Below are positions 16,601 through 25,815 of a stretch of DNA of 64,000 nt, piece by piece. The notes under the pieces were generated by a model, which was not told the origin of the DNA, ran no database searches, and was given only the letters and a program-made list of their open reading frames with translations. The stretch spans positions 1 through 64,000 of the forward strand of contig JANRIH010000015.1 of assembly GCA_033765145.1 (NCBI GenBank). The letters are read 5' to 3'. The position numbers and the translations under genes are program-made. Within the stretch, counting starts at the first letter, position 1. Each line of letters opens with the position of its first letter. This stretch comes from JAGVSR01 sp033765145. GTDB lineage: Bacteria; Pseudomonadota; Alphaproteobacteria; Rhizobiales; Hyphomicrobiaceae.

Positions 16601-17301
16601 ACCCGGCGCGCACGTGGACACCCGACAACGTCGTCGGGATCGGCGGCGCCTACATGTGCATCTACGGCATGGAAGGGCCAGGCGGTTACCAGCTTTTCGG
16701 ACGGACCTGCCAAGTCTGGAACACGTACCACACCACGGGCGCATTCGAGCGCGGTGCGCCTTGGCTCCTAAGATTCTTCGATCAGATTCGGTTCTTTCCT
16801 GTCACGAGCGATGACCTGCTCGCGTTTCGCGACCGCTGGCTTACGGGGCAGGCGACGATCGAGATCGAGGAGACGACGTTCCGATGGGCAGACTATCGCG
16901 CGTTCCTCGAACGCGAGGCGCCGTCGATTGCAGCGTTCAAGTCGCGGCAGCAAGCCGCGTTCGAGGCCGAGCGTGCGCGCTGGCAATCGGCGGACCAGGA
17001 AGGCTCCGCAGAGGCTGCAATCGATATTGCCATGGACGAAGCGAACGCACCGCTGCCGGATGGCGCGACTGCCGTGCAAAGTCCTGTACCTGGCAACGTC
17101 TGGAAAATTCTCGTGGAGCCGGGGCAGACCATTCGCGCGGGCGACACGCTCGTCATCGTCGAATCCATGAAAATGGAAATGGCCGTCACGGCGCTCGAAG
17201 ATGGTGTCGTCACTGACATCAGATGTGCAGAGGGTCGTCCGGTGGCGCTCGGCCAGACGCTCGTGATCGTGACTGGCCGAGCCGGCGAGGTGGCGGCATG
17301 A
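13678..17301 (+). CDS. Guanidine carboxylase (urea carboxylase family)
   Basis: The 1207-residue biotin enzyme has an intact domain set. Biotin carboxylase covers about 1-445 (ATP-grasp KSTAGGGGIG 157-166, EVNTRLQVEH 288-297). The KipA-type carboxyltransferase domain starts at about 448 (VLSPGTQTTVQDWPGRL) and the KipI-type domain at about 794 (YRRQGDVNLLVEYGP). The C-terminal BCCP domain has the biotin lysine in ESMKME, at about residue 1165. Urea and guanidine carboxylases are homologous. The riboswitch, CgdAB pair and allophanate hydrolase make guanidine the likely substrate: ATP plus bicarbonate gives carboxyguanidine. Generic pipelines would call it urea carboxylase. It overlaps the hydrolase gene by ATGA. 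Confidence 0.93.
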   Translation: MFKKVLIANRGAIACRVIRTLDRMGIASVAVYSEADRHSRHVRLASEAVAIGPAPAAQSYLDGAKIVAVAKATGADAIHPGYGFLSENPDFAEACAAAGIAFIGPRPEHMRAFGLKHEARQLAMAAGVPLAPGSGLIGSVEHAAEEARRIGYPVMLKSTAGGGGIGLQLVVSEAELKPLYERVERLARNNFKDAGLFLEKFVARGRHIEVQIFGDGKGTVLALGERDCSAQRRNQKVIEETPAPRLPDATRKSLWDTAIKLGEAVSYENAGTVEFLYDDDAEAFYFLEVNTRLQVEHGVTEEVLGIDLVEWMVRQAAGEPLVWAQSDVEPKGASIQVRLYAEDPGREFRPSSGLLTKVVWPDDVRIETWVESGTTVSPFYDPMIAKVIVTANSREDAIGKLDHALADTTIGGIESNLCYLRALAASEEFRAGRISTRSLQSFSYSAPMIEVLSPGTQTTVQDWPGRLRYWAVGVPPSGPMDGLSFRLANRLVGNAARAAGLELTLSGPTLKFNTAAVVALTGAEMAAALDDKPVAFHAAIHVQAGQTLKIGAVTGAGARAYLAIRGGLDVPEYLGSKATFTLGQFGGHGGRVLAPGDVLHIGSDLSGDISAELPSALKPSLSRAWTIGVLYGPHGAPDFFTDVDIAAIFSADWEVHYNSNRTGVRLIGPKPSWARPDGGEAGLHPSNIHDNAYAIGAIDFTGDMPVILGPDGPSLGGFVCPATIVEAELWKVGQLRPGDRVRFKRVTPLEAAHLAARQDAEIAGLIPAIDVATAAPERLGCDDCIVGTRDKRPGIPRVVYRRQGDVNLLVEYGPIVLDLALRFRVHALMSALEMRNIPGIVDLTPGIRSLQIHFESRVLALKDLLDILAEIENGLESIDDVSVPSRIIHLPLSWDDPAVQKTIDKYVQSVRPDAPWCPSNIEFIQRINGLQSIEDVKRIVFDASYLVLGLGDVYLGAPVATPVDPRHRLVTTKYNPARTWTPDNVVGIGGAYMCIYGMEGPGGYQLFGRTCQVWNTYHTTGAFERGAPWLLRFFDQIRFFPVTSDDLLAFRDRWLTGQATIEIEETTFRWADYRAFLEREAPSIAAFKSRQQAAFEAERARWQSADQEGSAEAAIDIAMDEANAPLPDGATAVQSPVPGNVWKILVEPGQTIRAGDTLVIVESMKMEMAVTALEDGVVTDIRCAEGRPVALGQTLVIVTGRAGEVAA

Positions 17302-19076
17302 GCGCTTCATTCGATCTATCGAGCCTTGCTGCCCGTTATGCGGCCGGCGATGCAGCCACGGACGTCATCCGTGACGTCTACCAGCGGATAAAGGCAGACA
17401 GTTCGTCGGCGGTCTGGATCAGCATCGTCGAGGAGGAAGTCGCCGTCGAGCGTGTGCGCTCCGCGCCGAGGGGCCCGCTCTACGGCATTCCCTTCGCGGT
17501 CAAGGACAACATCAATGTGGCAGGGCTTCCGACAACGTGCGCGTGTCCGGCCTTCGCGCATGTTCCCGCTCGATCGGCCACGGTCGTCGAGCGTCTGGAG
17601 GCGGCCGGCGCGATCGTCATCGGGAAAACCAATCTCGATCAATTCGCGACCGGGCTCGTCGGCACGCGGTCGCCCTACGGCATTCCGCGAAACGCGTTTG
17701 ATCCCGACTTCATCTCGGGTGGGTCGAGTTCGGGTTCCGCGGTGGCCGTCGCCAAGGGGTTCGTCTCTTTCGCGCTCGGCACCGATACAGCCGGTTCGGG
17801 CCGGGTGCCAGCAGGGTTCAACAATCTCGTCGGATTGAAGCCGACCAAGGGCCTCGTGAGCACGAGAGGCGTCGTACCCGCGTGCCGCTCGCTCGATGTC
17901 GTTTCGATTTTCGCGTTGACGTCGTCGGATGCGGCGCGCGTTCTCGAGGTTGCAGGCGGGTTCGATACGGACGACGCCTTTTCGCGCGCAGCCCCGGGCA
18001 TCGGCTCGCCACCCGTCGTTGGTAAGCTCCGCATCGGAATCCCGGCGGGTGAACTCGAATTTTTCGGAGACAAGGAGTATGCGCGCCTCTTCGACGAGGC
18101 CACAGCGCGCGCGGCGTCTCTGGGCTTTGAGATCGTGCCGATTGATTTCCGGCCGTTCTGCGAGGCGGCGCGGCTCCTTTATTCGGGACCATGGGTCGCG
18201 GAACGGCTGGCCGCCATCAAGGACTTCGCGACGCGCGTGCCGGATGCCCTGCACGACGTCGTCGGAAGGATCATCCTCGGCGCCAAGGAGCTTTCGGCTG
18301 TCGGCGCATTCGAGGGCCTGTATCGGCTGGCAGAACTCACGCGCGCGGCCGAGGCGGAATGGTCAAAGATGGACGTTCTCATGCTGCCGACGTCCGGAAC
18401 AGTCTACAGGGTCGATGAACTTCTGGCCGATCCCATTCAGCTCAATTCCAATCTCGGGACTTACACGAATTTCGTGAACCTGATGGATCTCTCCGCGCTC
18501 GCCGTTCCGCAGGGGTTCAGGGCAGATGGGCTTCCATTCGGCGTGACGCTCATCGGACGTGCGTTCGATGATCCGCGGCTCGCTCAGATCGGGGACCGAC
18601 TGCACCGCGCTCTCGGCGACGTCACCGTCGGCGCGACGACGACGGCCCTGGCGTCGCTGCCGGCGGTTGCGCCGCATGAAGACAACGTTCAGTGCATCAA
18701 GGTCGCCGTGGTCGGAGCGCACCTCACGGGGCAGCCGCTCCACTGGCAATTGACCGAGCGAAAGGCGCGGTACTGCGGCGCCGCGCGCACGGCCGAGGGG
18801 TATCGTTTCTATGCACTAGCGAACACCACACCCGCGAAGCCGGGGCTTGTATTCGACGGAAAAGGCGAAGGACTCATCGAGGTCGAAATCTGGGAGATGG
18901 ATCAAGCGGCGTTCGGCTCATTCGTGGCCCTCATCCCCGCGCCGCTCGGGATCGGGACGTTGAGGCTCGAGGACGGGTCATCGGTCAAGGGTTTCATCTG
19001 CGAATCCCACGCGACCGAAGGCGCGATCGAGATCACTCGCTTCGGCGGCTGGCGGAACTGGCTCAATCGACCATGA
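17298..19076 (+). CDS. atzF: Allophanate hydrolase
   Basis: The 592-residue amidase-signature enzyme has the spacing of AtzF/DUR1,2 hydrolases. The Ser-cisSer-Lys triad is Lys69 (AVKDNINV), Ser143 (GGSSSGS) and Ser167 (TDTAGSGR), with the same 74- and 24-residue distances as known AtzF. The C-terminal AtzF_C domain runs from about 460 to 592 (residues around VVGAHLTGQPLHWQL). It hydrolyses allophanate to two ammonia and CO2, the last step of the guanidine pathway here. Its ATG overlaps the carboxylase stop (ATGA). It is the last gene of the operon, and only about 25 bp separate it from the convergent transglutaminase gene. Confidence 0.95.
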   Translation: MSASFDLSSLAARYAAGDAATDVIRDVYQRIKADSSSAVWISIVEEEVAVERVRSAPRGPLYGIPFAVKDNINVAGLPTTCACPAFAHVPARSATVVERLEAAGAIVIGKTNLDQFATGLVGTRSPYGIPRNAFDPDFISGGSSSGSAVAVAKGFVSFALGTDTAGSGRVPAGFNNLVGLKPTKGLVSTRGVVPACRSLDVVSIFALTSSDAARVLEVAGGFDTDDAFSRAAPGIGSPPVVGKLRIGIPAGELEFFGDKEYARLFDEATARAASLGFEIVPIDFRPFCEAARLLYSGPWVAERLAAIKDFATRVPDALHDVVGRIILGAKELSAVGAFEGLYRLAELTRAAEAEWSKMDVLMLPTSGTVYRVDELLADPIQLNSNLGTYTNFVNLMDLSALAVPQGFRADGLPFGVTLIGRAFDDPRLAQIGDRLHRALGDVTVGATTTALASLPAVAPHEDNVQCIKVAVVGAHLTGQPLHWQLTERKARYCGAARTAEGYRFYALANTTPAKPGLVFDGKGEGLIEVEIWEMDQAAFGSFVALIPAPLGIGTLRLEDGSSVKGFICESHATEGAIEITRFGGWRNWLNRP

Positions 19077-19101
19077 ACATGACTGGGCAGTTCGAGCGAC
19101 T

Positions 19102-19986
19102 TCATTCGAGGGGTGCGACGTCGACCGCGACGGACAGGCTCTGGCGTCCCGATGACAGAATGATGCCGTCGAGCGGAGAGACATCGGCGTAGTCTCGACC
19201 GAAAGCGACCTCGACGTGATCGCGGAGCGTCACGATGGCGTTCGTCGGATCGACACCGCGCCAGCCGACGCCCTCGCCGCACCAGACGGCGACCCAGGCA
19301 TGCATGGCGTCCGCGCCGACAAGTCGCGCCTCGCCAATCGGGGGCTCGGTTCTCAGATATCCGCTGACGTAGGCTGCGGGGAGGCCGAGGCCGCGAAGGC
19401 CCGCGATCATCACGTGCGCGAAGTCCTGGCAAACTCCGCGCCGGTTTTCCAGCACCTCCTCGATCGGCGTCGAGACGTCGGTCGCGATGGGATCGTAGGC
19501 GAAATCGTCGTGGATACGCCGTGCGAGATCGATGGCCGCTTCGAGGATGGGCCGGTCATCGGGGCAGGATGTTGCGGCATAGTCCGTTGCGGCGAACACT
19601 AGTCGCACGATCCGGCTCGGATAGAGATGGTGGGCGGGCCCTTTGCCATCGATCCGCGCGCTCGACGTGGCCATTGCCCGGATCGTTGCGACGGACGGCG
19701 TCGTGGATGGGACCGTCGGCTCGCGGTCGATGAGTTCGACCTCGGACGTCTGTTCCACGACGAGAACATGGTGGGGTTCGCGAACGACGACGTGGGCGAC
19801 CTTGTTGCCGAAGAAGTCTGTCTCGGAGACAAGCTCACTCGGCTCGGGTGAAATCGAGAGTTCCGAGCGGATGACTTTCTGCAGCCTCCGGTCTGCGGGC
19901 AGCATCCGGAGGAGGTGGCGAGCGAATGGGACCGACCCCTCATAGGCATAGCTGCTCGTCTGGCGGATGAGATAGCGCACGATCAT
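19102..19986 (-). CDS. Transglutaminase-like protein (N-terminal domain TGT_N)
   Basis: The 294-residue protein has the bacterial transglutaminase N-terminal beta domain (about 1-100) and a transglutaminase-like papain fold with catalytic Cys186 (GVCQDFAH), His229 (DAMHAWVAVW) and Asp246 (GVDPTN). No signal peptide is seen, so it may act in the cytoplasm. It overlaps the ATP-grasp gene upstream by four bases and is the last of the leftward three-gene group. Homologues always travel with ATP-grasp/alpha-E proteins and larger transglutaminase-DUF2126 proteins, so they probably process a peptide made or modified by the ATP-grasp partner. Substrates are unknown. Confidence 0.85.
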   Translation of the reverse strand: MIVRYLIRQTSSYAYEGSVPFARHLLRMLPADRRLQKVIRSELSISPEPSELVSETDFFGNKVAHVVVREPHHVLVVEQTSEVELIDREPTVPSTTPSVATIRAMATSSARIDGKGPAHHLYPSRIVRLVFAATDYAATSCPDDRPILEAAIDLARRIHDDFAYDPIATDVSTPIEEVLENRRGVCQDFAHVMIAGLRGLGLPAAYVSGYLRTEPPIGEARLVGADAMHAWVAVWCGEGVGWRGVDPTNAIVTLRDHVEVAFGRDYADVSPLDGIILSSGRQSLSVAVDVAPLE

Positions 19987-22493
19987 CGGGCTCCGTCGCG
20001 CGGAGCGCCGCTCAAGTCGAAGTAATGTGCCGTGATTTCGTCCGAGAGTCGCATCAGCCGGTTCTCGATCGCGATCAGTTGATCGGGCCCCACGTCATCG
20101 CGTTCCACGGCTCGGAAGGCTTCAGCGAGTTCGCGTTGCGCATCGCGTGGGCTCTCGTGCGGTGCGATGTCCCCGGCACTGACGAGACTGTCGAGGTGGT
20201 GCTCGATTCGTTCGATCGAGAATGCGAGCGATCGCGGGTTGCTTTCATCGAGAAGCACGAGGTCGAAAACAGGTTTCAAGACCGCACCGTGCGCATAGCG
20301 CATGCGGTAGGTGATCTGGCAATCGTTGAGCTCGAGCAGCGCGTCCAGACATCCATTCGATCGGGCTGCGAGGGCGAGACTGCGCGCGAGGCGCGATACG
20401 AGGATCGCACGCTCTATCCGTCCGCCGAGTTTCATGAAGCGCCATCCCGACAAGCGGTTCATGCTCTCGAGCTGCAAACCCGCGATGGCCGCGAGATTGC
20501 GCAACGTCGTGTCGACCGCTCGTTCCAACCCGCCATCTGGCAAAGCCTCGTCGGCTCCGGTGCGGAGGATGATGTCGGTCTCCTGGAGCGCGCGCCAGGC
20601 ATCGATCGGAAAGCGATTGCGGATCACCTGACCCGATGCCAACGCGCTGCTGACGAGGGACGAAACGCTGCCCGGACTCGCGGGGTCGGTCAGAGCGAGT
20701 GCGATCGCGCGAGGCGGGCTCTGCGGGTCGGGAATTGCGCCCCACTGGAACAGCAATTCCATAAGTGCCGCCCGCTCCGGCCGTGTCGAGGGCAGCGCTT
20801 CCGCCGCGCGGTTGGCGAGCGCGCGAATGATTCGGACGGTCCCCTCGGCGCGTTCGAGGTAGCGCGCCAGCCAGAAGAGACAGTCCGCGGCACGGCTCGG
20901 AAGTGAGCCCGACGACCGGCGTATTTCGCCCATCTCCGGCGGCTTCGACGCGAAGGCATCGGCCGGCGTTCGCGTCGATCCCGCCGTCACCCAGACGTCG
21001 GCGGCGTGAGCGCCCCGCTGCATGGTCAGCGCGCCCGTGTCGCGCGCATCGCCGACGAGCGCCAATCCGCCGGGCATCGCGTGCCACCCGTCGTTCGTCT
21101 GGGCGAGATAGACACGGAGGACGAACGGCCTTGCCTCGAACTTGCTGCCGGACCAGATCGGCATCGTCGACAACTGAACGCGTTCGTGGGCCACGTAATC
21201 GATCCCACGGCGTGAAATCGCGTGACGAAGTGACGTGCGCTGTTGGTCGATGCGGGCGTCGTTACTTTTTGGCGCCGTGTTCTTGGCCGTCGCGTAGTCG
21301 AAGGCATCGGGGGCTGCGGGGGCGAAGGCCGACGCGATATTCAGCCGATCGAGATTGTCGAGCACGAACTCACGTTCCGCGGGTTGGCCGCACCACCATG
21401 TCGCGACGTTCGGAAGGAGGAGTTCTTCACCGCGCTGGCGTGTGGCAAGTGCCGGCATGAAACTCATGAAGGCGGCCGCTTCCGCGAGACCACTTCCGAG
21501 GGCATTCGCGATCGTCACGGTTCCAGCGCGCAGTGCGTCGATCAATCCAGGGATACCGAGGCGGGAGCCGGTGTTGAGTTCGACAGGGTCGGCGAAATCC
21601 GAGTCTATTCTGCGGAGAAGAACGTTGATCGGTCTGAGGCCGCCGACTGTGCGGAGCCAGAGCCGTTTGTTCTCGACGACGAGATCCTGCCCCTCGACAA
21701 GGCGGAAACCCAACTGCCGGGAGAGGTAGATGTGCTCGAAATACGTTTCGTTGAGCGAGCCGGGCGTGAGGATCGCGACGCCCGCGTCGCCGCTCGTTCT
21801 GTAGCGCGAAAGCGTCGCGCGAATGTCATCGAAATAGCCGACGAGCGGCTCGACGGCGCAGGCTTCCGTGATCTCTCCCAACGCATGCGACATCGCGATG
21901 CGGTTCTGAAGCGCGTAGCCGCTTCCGGACGGCGCCTGTGTCCTGTCGCGCAGCACCCACCATCGTCCGTCCGGCGCGCGGCCGATATCGGCTGCGTAGA
22001 ACGACAGGTGGCGGCCGTTCAGCGGGTTGATACCGACGAGGGGCCGTAGATATTCGGGGCTGCCCGCGAGCATGGCCGCGGGCAAGCTGCGCGACGCGAC
22101 GAGGTCTCTCGGGCCGTAAGCGTCCGACAGCAATGCCTCGAGAATCGTGGCGCGCTGCTCGAGGCCTGCCGTGATCGTCGCCCAGTCGGATGCACTCAGA
22201 ACGAGTGGGACGTGCGACAGGAGATAGGGCCGCTCGCGCCGGTCCGCATCATCATAGACGCGATAGAACGCGCCGGAGCTTGCAAGGTGCTGATCCGCGA
22301 GTGCAAAGCGCTTCTCGACGGCGCCGGGTCCTAATCGGGCCAGCGCATCGACGAGCGGACGCCAGTGATCGCGGAGGCGGCCCGCCTCGTCGACCATCTC
22401 GTCGAATACGCCGGGAATGCTTCGGTAGCTTGCGACCAACTCACGGGCATAGGCGCCCGCATGGCCGGTCTGGCTATCGAGCGGCACCGTCAT
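19983..22493 (-). CDS. Circularly permuted ATP-grasp / alpha-E domain protein
   Basis: The 836-residue protein has an N-terminal circularly permuted ATP-grasp domain (CP_ATPgrasp type; HLSFYAADIGRAPDGRWWVLRDRTQAPSGSGYA, then AILTPGSLNETYFEH and AFMPALATRQRG) through about residue 480. An alpha-E domain follows (about 520-820, all helical, typical SRAADCLFWLARYLERAE motif). ATP-grasp enzymes ligate carboxylates to amines. This class is predicted to make or modify peptides with the transglutaminase neighbours. The protein is soluble, and genes either side overlap or abut by a few bases. The reaction has not been worked out. Confidence 0.88.
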   Translation of the reverse strand: MTVPLDSQTGHAGAYARELVASYRSIPGVFDEMVDEAGRLRDHWRPLVDALARLGPGAVEKRFALADQHLASSGAFYRVYDDADRRERPYLLSHVPLVLSASDWATITAGLEQRATILEALLSDAYGPRDLVASRSLPAAMLAGSPEYLRPLVGINPLNGRHLSFYAADIGRAPDGRWWVLRDRTQAPSGSGYALQNRIAMSHALGEITEACAVEPLVGYFDDIRATLSRYRTSGDAGVAILTPGSLNETYFEHIYLSRQLGFRLVEGQDLVVENKRLWLRTVGGLRPINVLLRRIDSDFADPVELNTGSRLGIPGLIDALRAGTVTIANALGSGLAEAAAFMSFMPALATRQRGEELLLPNVATWWCGQPAEREFVLDNLDRLNIASAFAPAAPDAFDYATAKNTAPKSNDARIDQQRTSLRHAISRRGIDYVAHERVQLSTMPIWSGSKFEARPFVLRVYLAQTNDGWHAMPGGLALVGDARDTGALTMQRGAHAADVWVTAGSTRTPADAFASKPPEMGEIRRSSGSLPSRAADCLFWLARYLERAEGTVRIIRALANRAAEALPSTRPERAALMELLFQWGAIPDPQSPPRAIALALTDPASPGSVSSLVSSALASGQVIRNRFPIDAWRALQETDIILRTGADEALPDGGLERAVDTTLRNLAAIAGLQLESMNRLSGWRFMKLGGRIERAILVSRLARSLALAARSNGCLDALLELNDCQITYRMRYAHGAVLKPVFDLVLLDESNPRSLAFSIERIEHHLDSLVSAGDIAPHESPRDAQRELAEAFRAVERDDVGPDQLIAIENRLMRLSDEITAHYFDLSGAPRDGAR

Positions 22494-22509
22494 GGCCGTG
22501 GCACGATCC

Positions 22510-25500
22510 TCAGATTTCAGCCGGCCGTCTCAGGTCCAGCGTTGCGGGGAACTCGTCGTTCGTCTCGACAGGCGGGATCGTCCAGGCGCCCGGCGTATGG
22601 CCGTGATCCTGGAACCGAGCAAGCCGTCGTGCCTCGGCCTCGTAGGCGTTGACCGGGAAGGTAGTGTAGTTGCGACCGCCCGGGTGCGCCACATGATAGA
22701 CGCATCCGCCGAGCGAACGGCGGCTCCATGTGTCGAGGATGTCGAAGGTTAACGGCGCGTGCACGGGAATCGTCGGGTGCAGACCCGAGACCGGTTGCCA
22801 GGCCTTATAGCGCACGCCCGCGACGGCCTCTCCCGAGCGTCCGGTCGAAAGGAGCGGCAGGCGCCGCCCGTTGCAACAAACGATGTGGCGGCGCGGATTG
22901 TAGCCATCGACGTGGACTTGCAAGCGTTCGACGGACGAATCGACGAAGCGAACGGTTCCGCCCGACGCGCCCTCCTCGCCGAGAACGTGCCAGGGTTCGA
23001 GCGCCTGACGCAATTCGAGCTTGACGCCGCCGTGCTCGACGCGACCGTAGAACGGGAAACGGAACTCGCGCTGGGCCTCGAACCACTCCGGTTCAATGGC
23101 GTAGCCGGCCGCCTTCAAGTCATCGAGGACGCCGAGGAAGTCGGTCCACACGAAGTGCGGAAGCATGAACCGGTCGTGGAGCGCCGTGCCCCATCGTTCG
23201 AGCGGACCGGACTGGGGCTCGCGCCAGAACCACGCGATGAGCGCCCGGAGCAGCAATTGCTGGGCGAGACTCATGCGGGCGTCGGGCGGCATCTCGAAGG
23301 AGCGGAACTCGACGAGTCCTAAGCGGCCCGAACTGGAATCCGGCGAGTAGAGCTTGTCGATGCAGATCTCGGCGCGATGCGTGTTGCCGGTCGAGTCGAC
23401 CAGAAGATTTCTCAGTAGCCTATCGACGAGCCACGGCGTTGGCACTTCGCCGTTGGTGGGGTCCGGAATGTGCGCGAGCGCAATCTCGAGTTCGTAGAGG
23501 CTTTCATGTCTCGCTTCATCGACGCGCGGCGCCTGGCTCGTCGGTCCGATGAAGAGACCCGAGAACAGGAACGAGAGCGACGGATGGCGCTGCCAGTAGG
23601 TAATGAGGCTTTTCAGCACGTCGGGACGGCGCAGGAACGGGCTGTCGGCGGGCTTTGAACCTCCGACTACAACGTGGTTCCCGCCACCCGTCCCCGTGTG
23701 CCGGCCGTCGATCATGAACTTGTCGGTGCCGAGGCGTGAGAGGCGCGCGTCCTCGTAGAGCCCCTCGGTGATGGCAACGCACTCGCGCCAGGACGACGCC
23801 GGATGCACGTTGACCTCGATGACGCCGGGGTCGGGCGTCACCTTGATCACGTTGAGGCGCGGATCGGGCGGCGGCGGATAGCCTTCGATGTGAATTGGCA
23901 GCCGCTGCTCGTCGGCGGTCAATTCGAGTGCCGTCAATATCTCGATGTAGTCTTCGATCGACGTCACGGGAGGCATGAACACGCACAGCCGTCCGTCGCG
24001 GACTTCGACGGCCATGGCGGTTCGGACCGTCGCGCCCTCGATGTCTTCCTGCAGATCGAGTTGCTCCTGACCTCCCGGTTGCGCGACACGCTGGTAGGTT
24101 TGACGAATCTCGTCGGGATCGGGGAGGTCTGCGCTCGGTGCCATCGGGTCGGCCGCTACGACGTGCGGATAACTGACGGGTGGCACCCACGGCAGCGAAG
24201 AGAGCGGCAGGCGCAGTCCCATCGGGCTGTCGCCTGGCGCGAGGAAAAGGCGTGCACGGCGTAGTTTCCAGACCTCGCTCAGCCAGCTCTTGCGCGGCTT
24301 GGAATTCCAGCGCTGGATCGGCAGGACGAAGCCGGTCGGTGTCGTCAGGCCACGTTCGAACACACGGACGAATCGGGCCCGTTCCTCGGGGTCGCTCAGC
24401 TTGTTGTCGAGGGGGTCGACATTCTCGGGCAGCGCGCCTTCCTTCAGCATCCACTGGGCGGGGTCTTCGAACGCCGGCATGACATAGCGGGCGCCGATGC
24501 CGAGCCGCCGCGCAAACGTCTCGGCCAGAGCTTTTGCGTCTTCGATCGTGGCGGGTTTGTCGTCGCGCTCTTTCGCGATCACGTCGGGATTGCGCCAGAT
24601 CGGCTTTCCGTCGCGACGCCAGTAGAGAGCGAAATTCCAGCGCGGGAGGCTTTCGCCGGGGTACCACTTGCCCTGCCCGTAGTGCAGCACTCCGCCCGGA
24701 GCGAACCGGTTTCGCAAGCGGCGCACGAGATCGTCGGCGATGGCGCGCTTGGTCGGGCCGACGGCGGCGGTGTTCCATTCCGCGGACTGGTAGTCGTCGA
24801 TCGAAACGAACGTGGGCTCGCCGCCCATGGTGAGGCGCACGTCGTGCTTCACGAGATCCTGTTCGACGACATCTCCCGCCGCGACGAGCCGTGTCCAGCT
24901 CTCGTCGGAGAACGGCTTTGTCACGCGCGGACGCTCGGCGATCCGCTCGACCTTCATCTCGAAACCGAATTCGACCGATGCCGGATCGACGAGGCCGGTG
25001 ATTGGCGCGGCGGAGGCGTAGTGTGGCGTCGCTGCCAGCGGAATATGTCCCTCGCCGGCGAAGAGGCCGGACGTCGGGTCGAGGCCGACCCAGCCGGCGC
25101 CGGGGATGTAGACCTCCGTCCAGGCGTGGAGGTCGGTGAAGTCGTGATCGGTCCCCGCAGGGCCGTCGAGCGCCTTCAAATCGGGTTTCAATTGGATGAG
25201 GTAGCCTGAAACAAAGCGTGCAGCGAGGCCGAGGTTGCGAAGGATCTGAACCAACAGCCAGCCCGTGTCGCGGCAGGAGCCCGAGCGTTTCGACAGCGTT
25301 TCGTCCGGCGTTTGGACGCCCGGCTCCATGCGAATGACGTAGCGGATGTCTTCGCTGAGCTTCGTGTTGAGCGCGACCAGCATCTCAACGGTCGTCGGCT
25401 GATCGAGGACGCCGAGCGTTTCGATGTAGGCCAGGAGAGAAGGGCTCTTGTCATCGGGTTCGAGATACGCGGCCAGATCGCGTGCAAGGTCGGGGTCGTA

Positions 25501-25815
25501 GGCGAACGGATACTTCTCCGCTGCCGGCTCGACGAAAAAGTCGAACGGGTTGATGACCGCCATTTCGGCGATGAGGTCGACCGTGATCGAGAACTCGGTC
25601 GTTTTTTCCGGGAACACATAGCGTGCGATCCAGTTCCCGTGCGGGTCCTGCTGCCAGTTCACGAAGTGCTGCTCGGGCACCACTTTCAGGGCGTAGCTCG
25701 GCACACGGGTCCGACTATGCGGCGCGGGTCGCAGACGGATGAGTTGGGGCCCCAGAGTTACCGGGCGGTCGTAGGTGTAGCGCGTGACGTGGTGCAAGCT
25801 CGTCAGGATGGGCAT
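22510..25815 (-). CDS. Transglutaminase-like / DUF2126 protein
   Basis: The 1101-residue protein starts MPILTSLHHVTRYTYDRPV at ATG 25815, after AGAAGGA; the longer frame to 26070 is spurious leader. The N-terminal transglutaminase domain carries the triad Cys in RSGSCRDTGWLL, His in LHAWTEVYIPG and Asp in GLDPTSGLF. A long DUF2126 region (about 300-1100) then carries KHDVRLTMGGEPTFVS and a WYPGE motif. This is the standard length for the family. It is the largest and first gene of the leftward trio. The conserved association suggests one pathway that makes and crosslinks or trims a small peptide, but the product is unknown. Confidence 0.88.
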   Translation of the reverse strand: MPILTSLHHVTRYTYDRPVTLGPQLIRLRPAPHSRTRVPSYALKVVPEQHFVNWQQDPHGNWIARYVFPEKTTEFSITVDLIAEMAVINPFDFFVEPAAEKYPFAYDPDLARDLAAYLEPDDKSPSLLAYIETLGVLDQPTTVEMLVALNTKLSEDIRYVIRMEPGVQTPDETLSKRSGSCRDTGWLLVQILRNLGLAARFVSGYLIQLKPDLKALDGPAGTDHDFTDLHAWTEVYIPGAGWVGLDPTSGLFAGEGHIPLAATPHYASAAPITGLVDPASVEFGFEMKVERIAERPRVTKPFSDESWTRLVAAGDVVEQDLVKHDVRLTMGGEPTFVSIDDYQSAEWNTAAVGPTKRAIADDLVRRLRNRFAPGGVLHYGQGKWYPGESLPRWNFALYWRRDGKPIWRNPDVIAKERDDKPATIEDAKALAETFARRLGIGARYVMPAFEDPAQWMLKEGALPENVDPLDNKLSDPEERARFVRVFERGLTTPTGFVLPIQRWNSKPRKSWLSEVWKLRRARLFLAPGDSPMGLRLPLSSLPWVPPVSYPHVVAADPMAPSADLPDPDEIRQTYQRVAQPGGQEQLDLQEDIEGATVRTAMAVEVRDGRLCVFMPPVTSIEDYIEILTALELTADEQRLPIHIEGYPPPPDPRLNVIKVTPDPGVIEVNVHPASSWRECVAITEGLYEDARLSRLGTDKFMIDGRHTGTGGGNHVVVGGSKPADSPFLRRPDVLKSLITYWQRHPSLSFLFSGLFIGPTSQAPRVDEARHESLYELEIALAHIPDPTNGEVPTPWLVDRLLRNLLVDSTGNTHRAEICIDKLYSPDSSSGRLGLVEFRSFEMPPDARMSLAQQLLLRALIAWFWREPQSGPLERWGTALHDRFMLPHFVWTDFLGVLDDLKAAGYAIEPEWFEAQREFRFPFYGRVEHGGVKLELRQALEPWHVLGEEGASGGTVRFVDSSVERLQVHVDGYNPRRHIVCCNGRRLPLLSTGRSGEAVAGVRYKAWQPVSGLHPTIPVHAPLTFDILDTWSRRSLGGCVYHVAHPGGRNYTTFPVNAYEAEARRLARFQDHGHTPGAWTIPPVETNDEFPATLDLRRPAEI

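Noticed and set aside
14434..16731. Long open frame on the minus strand inside the carboxylase gene
   Set aside because: It mirrors the carboxylase gene in high-GC DNA, has no family similarity and shows Arg/Asp-rich shadow composition.
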